Positions 52,947 through 61,117 of a stretch of 64,000 bases of DNA are shown here, piece by piece. The notes under the pieces are model-generated. The model worked only from the letters and a program-made list of their open reading frames with translations, was not told where the DNA came from and did no database searches. The stretch spans positions 107,688-171,687 of the forward strand of contig JAFRFG010000012.1 in assembly GCA_017434455.1 (NCBI GenBank), written 5' to 3'. How positions within the stretch are numbered: the stretch's first letter is position 1; the number at the start of each line of letters is the position of its first letter. Both the position numbers and the translations under genes were made by a program. This DNA comes from Thermoguttaceae bacterium. Its GTDB lineage: Bacteria > Planctomycetota > Planctomycetia > Pirellulales > Thermoguttaceae.

Positions 52947-54500
52947 ATGCCAAAGCAATATTTCATTCGGCCGATCTCCCTTTTGTTCGCCGCCCTTTTG
53001 GCGCTGGCCGCCGCGGCGCTGATCTCCGGCTGCGCGAAACCGCCGGAGATTCCCGAGCAATACGGCCGGCAGCCGAACGCCCCGTCGATCTTTCCCGATT
53101 ATGTCTCGGTGACGATCCCGCCGAATATCGCGCCGCTGAACTTTCGGATCGAGGAAGAGGGGGACGACTTCGTTACCGTGATTTCCGGCCGGGGGGAGCG
53201 GAGTATTGCCGCGGGGGGGAAGTCGGTCCGGATTCCCGAACGGGCGTGGAAACAGCTTCTCAGCGAGAACCTCGGCCAAAAGATCACCTTCACCGTCTAT
53301 GTCCGCCGCGATCAGGAGTGGTCACGGTTTGAGCCGATCGAGGTGACCGTCTCCCCCGACCGGGTCGATCCATACCTGACCTATCGCCGGATTGAGCCGG
53401 GGTATATCATCTTTGGACGGATCCGGTTGGAAGAGCGCTGCCTCGAGAATTTTAAGACCCGGCCGTTCTTCGACAACGCGGCGTTTTCCGGTTCCTGCGC
53501 GAATTGCCACTGCTGTCAAAGCGGCAATCCCGACCGTTCGCTCTTCCATGTTCGAGGGGAAAACACCGGGACGATGCTGCGCTGGGACGGCAAGCTCAAG
53601 AAGCTTGATACCGCCGCGCGTTCGGGGTTCTCGATGACGTACCCCGCCTGGCACCCGACCCTGCCGCTGATCGCCTACTCGTCGAACAATACCCGGCAAT
53701 GTTTCCACTCGCTTGATTTAAACAAGATCGAGGTCTTTGACAGCTTCTCGGACCTGATGCTCTATGACGTCGAAAAAGACGCGATTATTCCCGTTCTGGA
53801 GACCGAAGATCTCTACGAGACCTTCCCCGCCTGGGGGCCGGACGGGACACAGCTGTTCTGCAGTGTCGCGAAACTGAAAACCTCGGAGGATCGATCGGGT
53901 ACCCGCAAGGAGTCGGCCGTGGCGCGCGCCAATGAGATGATGGATCGCCACAAGGAAATCCGCTATTCCCTCGTGAGGATGCGTTTCGATCCCGAGACCT
54001 ATAGCTTCAGCGAACCCGAAGTGCTTTTGGATGCCGAAGGGACGAGCTCCAGTTATGTTCATTCGCGTGTTTCCCCCGATGGGCGGTTCTTGGTCTATGT
54101 GAAGGCGGACTACGGGACGTTCCCCATATGGCACCATGAGAGTGATCTGTGGCTCTTGGACTTAAAAACCGGGGAGAATCGCCCGCTGGAGGAGGTTAAC
54201 TCGCGCAGCGCCGAAAGCGTCCATTCTTGGGATTCCTCCGGACGGTGGCTGGTCTTCAGCAGCCGCCGCGGCACCGGTCAGTTCACACGGACCTATTTCA
54301 CCCATTTCGACGCGGAGGGGAACTGTACCAAGCCGTTCCTCCTCCCGCAAGCCAGCCCGGCGATCGAGGAGTCCGACCGCTATTCGCAGAATCTCCCCGA
54401 ACTGATGTCCGGCCCGATCCCCGACAGCGGTGGGGCGGTGAACCGAGCCGTTCGCTATACGAAGGCGGTCAAGCCGACTGTCGCCGAGCCGAAGAGGTAA
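52947..54500 (+). CDS. PD40 beta-propeller lipoprotein with CANCH haem motif, copy 3
   Basis: A 517-residue lipoprotein (lipobox 'ISGC', Cys29) with 'APSIFPDYVSVTIPPNIAP', CANCH (Cys184, Cys187, His188) followed by two more cysteines, and PD40 repeats ending 'SSGRWLVFSSRRGTGQFTR'. Copies 1 and 3 resemble each other more than copy 2 around the haem motif ('SCANCHHC', 'SCANCHCC') and in 'LIAYSSNNTRQ'. As with the others, an axial ligand beyond the motif His cannot be named from sequence alone. Confidence 0.85.
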   Translation: MPKQYFIRPISLLFAALLALAAAALISGCAKPPEIPEQYGRQPNAPSIFPDYVSVTIPPNIAPLNFRIEEEGDDFVTVISGRGERSIAAGGKSVRIPERAWKQLLSENLGQKITFTVYVRRDQEWSRFEPIEVTVSPDRVDPYLTYRRIEPGYIIFGRIRLEERCLENFKTRPFFDNAAFSGSCANCHCCQSGNPDRSLFHVRGENTGTMLRWDGKLKKLDTAARSGFSMTYPAWHPTLPLIAYSSNNTRQCFHSLDLNKIEVFDSFSDLMLYDVEKDAIIPVLETEDLYETFPAWGPDGTQLFCSVAKLKTSEDRSGTRKESAVARANEMMDRHKEIRYSLVRMRFDPETYSFSEPEVLLDAEGTSSSYVHSRVSPDGRFLVYVKADYGTFPIWHHESDLWLLDLKTGENRPLEEVNSRSAESVHSWDSSGRWLVFSSRRGTGQFTRTYFTHFDAEGNCTKPFLLPQASPAIEESDRYSQNLPELMSGPIPDSGGAVNRAVRYTKAVKPTVAEPKR

Positions 54501-54533
54501 CGTCTGTTCGGAAACGCTTGGACTGCTGCATCG

Positions 54534-54556
54534 CCCCCCCCCCAAAAAAAGGGGGG
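54534..54556. repeat. C10-A7-G6 homopolymer block
   Basis: Ten C (54534-54543), seven A, six G in direct succession; six C-G pairs could close a loop. It lies between the module copy 3 stop and the next promoter. Such runs are slippage-prone and also sequencing-error-prone. Confidence 0.7.
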
Positions 54557-54587
54557 CCGACGTCCTGAAATACCCCTTGGGGACATC

Positions 54588-54616
54588 TTGAAACGGCGCG
54601 CGCCGAAGAATACAAT
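54588..54616 (+). promoter_or_regulatory. promoter of the glycosidase/haem-protein operon
   Basis: TTGAAA (54588-54593), 17 nt, TACAAT (54611-54616), 105 nt before the first ATG. It separates this operon from the module array. Confidence 0.7.
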
Positions 54617-54721
54617 GGTTTCGTTCCGTGTCAGGCAATATTTCCGCCGCTTAGGGTTTCGCCCGCGTGAGCCCTCACGCCGAGCGCCCGGTTCCGTATA
54701 TCCCTTTCCCGCGAGGCCGTT

Positions 54722-55891
54722 ATGCGAAAAGCCAGAATGTTTAAGCTGTTGCCCGCTCTTTTTATTTTGACGGCCTGCGCCGCTGTGTTCGCCCAGCCGC
54801 CGAAGAAGTACACCCCCCTCGAGGGGAAGACAATTCTGTGTGAGGATAACAGTCATTTCTTCTCGACCCGCAAGCCCGAAGAGATGACCAAGGAAGATCT
54901 GCAGGCGTGGGTCGATCAGTACGCCGACAGCGCCGTTACCGATCTGTTCCTCTGTATCTCGGGACAGCGGGCCAATATCCCGAGCGACGGCGCCCGCGAG
55001 GCGATCTGGGACGATATGGATCATGTCCAGCCGCAGGACATCTGGCCGCAAAACGCGCTGCGTCTTTCCAAGGCCGGAATCAACCCTTACGCGGTCTGGA
55101 TCGATCGGGCGCGGGAGAAATCCCTGGGGGTCTGGCTTTCGGTTCGAATGAACGAAACCTACAAGTCCGATGAACCGGGGTTCTTTACCCACTCTTCCTT
55201 CTGCATTCTCTACTCCCACCTGTGGCGGGTGATGATTGTTAAAAAGTGCGAAATGAGTGAGTGGAACGACCGCGCTCTCGATTACGCGAGCGCGGCGGTT
55301 CGGGACTACCAGATGAAATTCATCGATTTTCTCTTTAGCCACTACGACTTCGACGGGTTCGATCTGGACTGGATGCGCGACGGCGCCGTGTTCGAGAAAA
55401 AGTTTCCTCCCAATGTTCCCGAGCGGCTCGACGACTTTGTCCGCAAAATCCGCGCCAAGGCCGATAAGATCTCGAAGGAGAGAAACCATCCCGTTCGTCT
55501 CTCGGTTCGGGTTCCCGCCTCCCCCGAAGAGGCCAAGCAGATGGGGATGAATGTCGGGGAGTGGGCCGAGGAGGGGATCGTCGACCTGGTGATCGCCTGT
55601 CCTACAGGAAGCCAGACCGATTTCAATGTCGATATCGCCGCCTGGAACAAAGCCCTTGAGGGAACGCGTACGGCCCTGGCGGTCTCGACCCGGCGCGATC
55701 CGCTGCAGCTGGGCGACACCGGTTCGTCGTCCCGCAGCGTCGCGGAGCTGTTGGCCGCCGCCGCTGCCGCCAAACAGGCCGGAGCGGTCAATTTCTGCCT
55801 GGCCGGCTGGATGGACCGCGGCGGCTCGCCGGTGAATGACCAAGATTATTCCGGGCTGATCGGTCAGGGGCTCGGCAGCGCGTCGAAGTAG
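54722..55891 (+). CDS. secreted GHL10-like (family-10-like) glycosyl hydrolase
   Basis: A 389-residue exported protein (signal peptide to about residue 25, 'AVFAQ'). The TIM-barrel fold is suggested by 'SLGVWLSVRMNE' (about 134-145), the hallmark 'YDFDGFDLDWMRD' (208-220, strand 4 with acidic residues 214/216), 'RLSVRVPAS' and the late 'NFCLAGWMDRGG'. These fit the GHL10/DUF4015-type glycosyl hydrolase-like group. Asp216 is the best candidate catalytic acid. The substrate is unknown. It is the first gene of a three-gene operon; the next ATG is 29 nt downstream. Confidence 0.8.
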   Translation: MRKARMFKLLPALFILTACAAVFAQPPKKYTPLEGKTILCEDNSHFFSTRKPEEMTKEDLQAWVDQYADSAVTDLFLCISGQRANIPSDGAREAIWDDMDHVQPQDIWPQNALRLSKAGINPYAVWIDRAREKSLGVWLSVRMNETYKSDEPGFFTHSSFCILYSHLWRVMIVKKCEMSEWNDRALDYASAAVRDYQMKFIDFLFSHYDFDGFDLDWMRDGAVFEKKFPPNVPERLDDFVRKIRAKADKISKERNHPVRLSVRVPASPEEAKQMGMNVGEWAEEGIVDLVIACPTGSQTDFNVDIAAWNKALEGTRTALAVSTRRDPLQLGDTGSSSRSVAELLAAAAAAKQAGAVNFCLAGWMDRGGSPVNDQDYSGLIGQGLGSASK

Positions 55892-55919
55892 GCCGATACT
55901 GTTCTGATAAGGAGTAAAA

Positions 55920-57845
55920 ATGAAGCGTCTTTTGGTGTTCCTTATCGCGGCGTTTGTTTGGTCCGCCGCCTGCCGAGGCGAAGCGGCCTCTCCGGCGGAC
56001 GGGCCGTATTACGGCGTGTGCAGCCACCTGTACGGTGATTCCCTGGCCGAAAAGAAACTGCCGCTGATGCGCGCGGCCGGCATCCGGTGCGCGCGGGCCG
56101 ATTTTCGCTGGGGATCGATCGAGCCAAAACCCGGTCAGTGGGATTTTTCCCATGCCGACCGGCTGGTCGAACTGGCCGAGAAAAACTCGGTGACCCTTCT
56201 GCCGGTTCTCAGTCAAAACGACGACTACCTCCCGACGGTGGAGCATCTGGGGGAGTGGACCGAGTATATCCGTCGGACCGTGACGCGCTATAAAGACAAG
56301 ATCCGCTGCTGGGAGATCGTCAACGAGACGAATCTGGCGATGCTCCACGATGGGGACCTCTCGCCGGAGGAGTACGCCGTGATGATCCGCGCGGCGTACG
56401 AGACGATCAAAGTGATCGATCCGGAGCTGGTCGTGGTTCACGGCGGCCTGGCCGGCGCCCCCGCCGGTTATATCGAGCGAGAACTGAAGGCCGGCGCCGC
56501 GGGCTTTTTCGACGTGATGAATATCCATACCTATCGCGGGGGGATGAAGTTTGGAAAGTCGGTCGAGTGGTTCACCGGCGATATTGTCCGGATCTTCGAT
56601 CTGATGAAGCGCTACGGCCTGGACGATGTTCCGATCTGGATCACCGAAATGGGGTTCTCGTCCCTTCCGTCGTACGGCGAGATGTACAATGGTGTTCTGG
56701 CCGTCGCCGTCAAGCTGATGATCCCCGATCTGCGGGGAAAGCGCTTCGCGTTCCTCTACGATGAGCGCTATATCCCCGGGACTTTCTACTACGCCGACTC
56801 GCTTCGGAGAATGTTCCCCCGCGCGATCGGCCGTGATCAGGTCGATCAGATTCGGCTCGACGATCTGGAGGGGATTTCGCCGGATAACTACGCCGCGCTG
56901 CTTCTGCCTCCGTGCGAGGCGTTCCCCTCTCCCTGGTTCGACGACCTGTGCCGCTACGTCCAAGAGGGGGGGAACCTCTTCCTGCTCGGGGGGATTCCCT
57001 TCCGCTATGAGGTCGAGGAGTATGACGGCCGCTACGCCGCGAAAAACGAGGAAGCGCCGAACGACTATCGGGCGAAATTCGGACTCGACTATGTCGCGTC
57101 GTGGAAGGATCCCACGGTTCCGGCGATCAGCCGCTGCCAGGTGGTCGACTGGAGGTACTTCGACTTCCACTCCCAGCTTTTGGCGATGATCGACGGTTTC
57201 GGCGATACCTACCAGTGCACCCGGTTTCTCTCGAACGACCTGGCCAAAGCCAATGACCACATCAGCGTGATCTATCAGGCGGTCGAAGGGGATTTCCGCG
57301 CGCCGGTGATCGAGTATATCCGTCCCGCCTGGGCCAAGGGGGCGGTTCTGGTAAGTACCCTCAACGAGCTGGAGACGACCAACCTCTCGACACTCGAAGA
57401 TCAGGCGGTCTACCTTCCGCAACTGATGCTCACGGCGTTTTCCTCGGGGGTCAGCTCCTGCTTCTGGTACGAGTTCCAGAACCCGGAGGTCGGCGTGCTC
57501 GACAAAGAGGACAACTTCGGGCTGGTGCACAAGAACCTCACCCCCAAGCCGGTGTATCAGGCCTATAAAACCCTGATCGAGGCGCGGCCGGCCGACAGCC
57601 AATCGACCTTCTTCGATATCGACGGGGATCTTGTGCGCGCCGGCTGGAAGTGCCCCGACGGGACGAACGCTGTCGCCGTCTGGCGTGCCGGCGACGCGCA
57701 GGATGTGGAACTGAAGTTTACCGGCCAAGTGACCAAGGCGTTCGACTACCTCGGGAACGAGGTTTCCGTCCCCGAGGGAAAGATCACCCTCTCGCCGAAA
57801 GCGCTCTATTTCATCGGGCCCGAGTCGGTGGAATTTGTTCAGTAA
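55920..57845 (+). CDS. secreted clan GH-A glycoside hydrolase-like protein
   Basis: A 641-residue exported protein (signal peptide about 1-23). The N-terminal TIM barrel has 'GSIEPKPGQWDFSHAD' (the typical 'xEPxxGxYdW'-like block), acid/base Glu136 in 'WEIVNETN' and nucleophile Glu243 in 'WITEMGF', the clan A (GH5/GH39-type) pair. A second region (about 255-340) looks like a class-I amidotransferase fold ('AALLLPPCEAFPSPWFDDL', 'EGGNLFLLGG'), as found in some beta-galactosidases. A C-terminal beta domain ends 'LSPKALYFIGPE'. AAGGAG lies 7 nt before the ATG. The natural glycan is unknown. Confidence 0.83.
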   Translation: MKRLLVFLIAAFVWSAACRGEAASPADGPYYGVCSHLYGDSLAEKKLPLMRAAGIRCARADFRWGSIEPKPGQWDFSHADRLVELAEKNSVTLLPVLSQNDDYLPTVEHLGEWTEYIRRTVTRYKDKIRCWEIVNETNLAMLHDGDLSPEEYAVMIRAAYETIKVIDPELVVVHGGLAGAPAGYIERELKAGAAGFFDVMNIHTYRGGMKFGKSVEWFTGDIVRIFDLMKRYGLDDVPIWITEMGFSSLPSYGEMYNGVLAVAVKLMIPDLRGKRFAFLYDERYIPGTFYYADSLRRMFPRAIGRDQVDQIRLDDLEGISPDNYAALLLPPCEAFPSPWFDDLCRYVQEGGNLFLLGGIPFRYEVEEYDGRYAAKNEEAPNDYRAKFGLDYVASWKDPTVPAISRCQVVDWRYFDFHSQLLAMIDGFGDTYQCTRFLSNDLAKANDHISVIYQAVEGDFRAPVIEYIRPAWAKGAVLVSTLNELETTNLSTLEDQAVYLPQLMLTAFSSGVSSCFWYEFQNPEVGVLDKEDNFGLVHKNLTPKPVYQAYKTLIEARPADSQSTFFDIDGDLVRAGWKCPDGTNAVAVWRAGDAQDVELKFTGQVTKAFDYLGNEVSVPEGKITLSPKALYFIGPESVEFVQ

Positions 57846-57885
57846 ACCGCGGAAACAAGAAGAAACATCAGTTAGGTACCCAATA

Positions 57886-60800
57886 ATGAAAAAAGCAACT
57901 CTGTTCTCGATGGTGAACGCGCTTTTGCCGGCGGTGTTTGTCTTGACCGCCGCGGCTCTTGGCGAGGAACCGGAAAAAAAACCTGTGCTGATAAGCGTCT
58001 ATCAGCTTCACGACTGGCTCGCCGAGGATCTCGGCGATGACCTCGCCGGCATCTTCCGCGGCGGCGATTGCCGGGCCGAAGCGGCGCTGGTGGAGAAGGT
58101 GATCGGCGACATTCAAAAAGAGGCCGCCGAACGTTTGGCGGCCGACGGCGATAACAGCGTCAAATACAGCACCGAAGAGGATGTCGGGAAGCTGACCGAA
58201 GAGGCGCGGTCGCTCGCCTCCGCCCCCGGGAACGACCCGCGCTGGCGAGAACTGTACATCAAGGCCTGCCAGTTGCGTGACGCCGGTCCGCGTGTGATTC
58301 CGGAACCGAAAAAAGATCCCGCGCCGTACGCCGACTATCAGCTTCGCGACTGGCTCGCTCAGGATACCGGCGACGACTTCGCCGATATCTTCAGCGGCGA
58401 CGATTCCCGGGCCGAGGCGGCGCTGGTGGGGAAGGTGATCGGCGACATCCAAAAAGAGGCGGCCGATCGCTCGGAGGAAGACAGCGTCAAGGACGACGTC
58501 GCGCTTTTGACCGCCGAAGCGCAATCGCTTGCCTCCGCCGCTGGGAACGACCCGCGCTGGCGCGAACTGTATATCAAGGCCTGTCAGGTCCGCCGCAGGG
58601 GGCGGCTGGAGATTGTCGTCGATACCACCCCGGTGCTGATCTATACCAAGCACGGGGTTCTGGGCGGAAGCCACTACGCCTATACCGAGAGTGTGACCGA
58701 CGCCCAGTATCTGGAAGACTATATGGATAACTTCCGTGATTCCGGCGCGGTGCTGTGCAAGATGACGATCAGCGCCGACGGCACCGTCCGGTCGGAGGAC
58801 CTGATGAAAACCGACGACGGTTTCATCCGTGATCCCGATATCTCGTACGACGGCCGGAAGATGGTCTTTTCCAAGCGAGACAGCTTCCTGACCGACGATT
58901 ATCACCTCTACGACTATGATTTCCAAACCGGGGAAGTCCGCCAGCTCACCTTTGGGCTCGGCTTCGCCGATCTGGAACCGGTCTATCTCCCGGACGGGAA
59001 TATCCTCTTCGCATCGACCCGCTGCATGCAGACGACCGACTGCTGGTGGACCGATGTCGCGAACTTCTTCCTGTGTGACAGCGACGGACGGTATACGCGC
59101 CGTATCTCGTTCGACCAGGTGACGGTCAACTCTCCGAGGATGACCGACGACGGCCGTATTCTCTATACCCGCTGGGACTACAACGACCGCACGCAGGTCT
59201 TCCCGCAGGGACTCTTCGCGATGAATCCCGACGGGACCGGGCAGACGGCGATCTATGGGAATGACTCCTGGTTCCCGACCACGATTCTTCACGCCCGCGC
59301 GATCCCCGGGACCTCGGGGCATATCGTCGCGATCTCCTCCGGCCACCATACCAAGCAGCATGGGAAACTGATCGTGATCGACCGCAAGAACGGGACCGAG
59401 GAAGATCAGGGCTGCCACTATATCGCCCCGGTCGCCGAGGCGGTCGCCGAGAGGATCGATATGAACGATCAGCATGGCGATCAATTCCAGTATCCGTACC
59501 CCCTCGATGAGCGCAACTTCCTCGTCTCGATGCTCCCGGAAATCCGCTCGAAAGCGAAGATCTTCGAGCATGAGTCGTTCCCCGGCGAGTACGGGATCTT
59601 CTGGATCGATGAGGACGGACGGCGCGAGTCGCTGTGCTGGGACGCCGAACTTTCCTGCGGTCAGCATGTTCCGCTGGCCGCCCGCCAGAAGCCGGTTCTG
59701 CGTCCCTCGACGGTTGATTTCCGCTCGAAGACCGGGCAGTTCTACGTGCAGAACGTCTACGAGGGACCGGGGCTGGAAGGAGTGCAGCCGGGAACGATCA
59801 AGACGCTGCGCGTCATCGCCCTGGAATTCCGTCCGGCCGGCGTCTATGAAAACTGGAACTTTGGCCCCGGAGGTTATTCGCAGTGCACTACCCCGATCGG
59901 CTGTGATAACGCCTCCTGGGACGTGAAGCGGATCATCGGCGATGTCCCCGTCGAGGAGGACGGAAGCGCCTGGTTCGAGGTCCCCGCCCGGACGCCGCTG
60001 TACTTCCAGCTGCTGGACGCCGAGGGGCGCGCGGTTCAGTCGATGCGCAGTTGGTCGACCCTCCAGCCGAACGAATTCTTCGGCTGTATCGGCTGCCACG
60101 AGCCGAAAGACAGCACCATCGATAACGTGGCGACCCTCGCTCAGGGGAACCAGACGATCGCGCTGAACAAGGGGGTGGCGATTCCAAAGCCGCTGATCCA
60201 AATTGCTGAGGGGGACGACCCGAACCGAGGGTTTAGTTTCCCGAAAGATGTTCAGCCGATTCTCGATCGCCACTGTATCGAGTGCCACAAGGGGTTCAAG
60301 CCGCCCAAGGACGCCAAAGACGAGAACGGCAACCCGATCAAAGATGGTCCGTTCAGTCTGCTTCCGAACCCGGTTCGCCAGATTCCAACGGTTCATCCGA
60401 CCAGGCATACCAAAAAGCCGGAAGATCAGCGCTGCGGCCGTGTCTTCAGCGAGGCGTATCTGAATTTGACCGAGGGCGGGAAGTTCGAGAAATATATCCA
60501 TCCGATCTGTGTTCAGGACGCTCCCCCGATGTATCCGCCGTACTACGCCGGTTCGCCCGCCAGCCCGCTGATTGACCTGCTGCTTCACCCCGATGAGAAT
60601 CACAAGGATGTGAAGCTCAGCGAGGAGGAACTTCGGATCATCGAGGCGTGGATCGACCTGGTTGTTCCGTACTGCGGTACATACACCGAGTCGAGAGACT
60701 GGGCGATCAGCAAGGAGGCCGAGTTCTTCTACAACCTGATGAAACGCAAGGCGTATCAGGCGTTCGAGGCCGATAATATCCGGCTGATGCTCGATGTTCA

Positions 60801-60912
60801 GGCCGGACGCAAGAGTCCTCCCCCCTATGGCCAGATCGAGCGTATGCCCGATTTTGGACCGGAGGTCCGCGCGAAGTTCATCAACGACTATGTCGAAGAA
60901 TATTCGAAATAG
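57886..60912 (+). CDS. large di-haem propeller protein, hydrazine-synthase-alpha-like
   Basis: A 1008-residue exported protein (signal peptide 1-26). Two N-terminal repeats of about 90 residues ('YQLHDWLAEDLGDDL' at 39, 'YQLRDWLAQDTGDDF' at 151, each ending 'NDPRWRELYIKACQ') precede a PD40-type propeller. A C-terminal cytochrome region has two CxxCH motifs, CIGCH (734-738) and CIECH (797-801). The block 'VPVEEDGSAWFEVPARTPLY' with 'QLLDAEGRAVQSMRSWSTLQ' is the part I associate with the HZS_alpha family. That family is spread well beyond anammox bacteria, so this is not evidence for hydrazine synthesis. ATG 57886 was chosen for its signal peptide. It is the last gene of the operon. Confidence 0.82.
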   Translation: MKKATLFSMVNALLPAVFVLTAAALGEEPEKKPVLISVYQLHDWLAEDLGDDLAGIFRGGDCRAEAALVEKVIGDIQKEAAERLAADGDNSVKYSTEEDVGKLTEEARSLASAPGNDPRWRELYIKACQLRDAGPRVIPEPKKDPAPYADYQLRDWLAQDTGDDFADIFSGDDSRAEAALVGKVIGDIQKEAADRSEEDSVKDDVALLTAEAQSLASAAGNDPRWRELYIKACQVRRRGRLEIVVDTTPVLIYTKHGVLGGSHYAYTESVTDAQYLEDYMDNFRDSGAVLCKMTISADGTVRSEDLMKTDDGFIRDPDISYDGRKMVFSKRDSFLTDDYHLYDYDFQTGEVRQLTFGLGFADLEPVYLPDGNILFASTRCMQTTDCWWTDVANFFLCDSDGRYTRRISFDQVTVNSPRMTDDGRILYTRWDYNDRTQVFPQGLFAMNPDGTGQTAIYGNDSWFPTTILHARAIPGTSGHIVAISSGHHTKQHGKLIVIDRKNGTEEDQGCHYIAPVAEAVAERIDMNDQHGDQFQYPYPLDERNFLVSMLPEIRSKAKIFEHESFPGEYGIFWIDEDGRRESLCWDAELSCGQHVPLAARQKPVLRPSTVDFRSKTGQFYVQNVYEGPGLEGVQPGTIKTLRVIALEFRPAGVYENWNFGPGGYSQCTTPIGCDNASWDVKRIIGDVPVEEDGSAWFEVPARTPLYFQLLDAEGRAVQSMRSWSTLQPNEFFGCIGCHEPKDSTIDNVATLAQGNQTIALNKGVAIPKPLIQIAEGDDPNRGFSFPKDVQPILDRHCIECHKGFKPPKDAKDENGNPIKDGPFSLLPNPVRQIPTVHPTRHTKKPEDQRCGRVFSEAYLNLTEGGKFEKYIHPICVQDAPPMYPPYYAGSPASPLIDLLLHPDENHKDVKLSEEELRIIEAWIDLVVPYCGTYTESRDWAISKEAEFFYNLMKRKAYQAFEADNIRLMLDVQAGRKSPPPYGQIERMPDFGPEVRAKFINDYVEEYSK

Positions 60913-60941
60913 CCGCGGTGTTGTCTCCTTTGAGAAACAAG

Positions 60942-60971
60942 AAAAGCCCCCTGGAAAAGGGGGCTTTTTTT
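60942..60971 (+). terminator. terminator closing the glycosidase/haem-protein operon
   Basis: AAAAGCCCCC (60942-60951) pairs with GGGGGCTTTT (60959-60968), a seven-base loop, then T. The flanking A and T runs would also work on the other strand. Confidence 0.92.
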
Positions 60972-61001
60972 GTCGTTGTCGCTGAAGTGAAATATTCGTC
61001 T

Positions 61002-61029
61002 TTGAGTTTTGATGCGAATGTTGTAAAAT
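61002..61029 (+). promoter_or_regulatory. promoter of the Pro/Gln-rich protein gene
   Basis: TTGAGT (61002-61007), 16 nt, TAAAAT (61024-61029). It overlaps the first start codon of the open frame (61028), so translation must begin further down, at 61118. Confidence 0.65.
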
Positions 61030-61117
61030 GCCCCCCGTTGAACTTGGCGCAGTGACTGACAATGGACTGTTTTCACTGCAACCGCAAAAAGTTCCGGGAG
61101 AGACCAGGAGGGGAGCG

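Noticed and set aside
57886..60912. Evidence for anammox hydrazine synthesis
   Set aside because: Only an alpha-like protein is present. No beta/gamma subunits or hydrazine dehydrogenase are in the window, and the domain occurs widely in other bacteria.
57868..61062. A 1064-codon ORF antisense to the HZS-alpha-like gene
   Set aside because: It has no signal peptide or motif and runs through the terminator and into the next promoter, so it is a shadow of the real frame.
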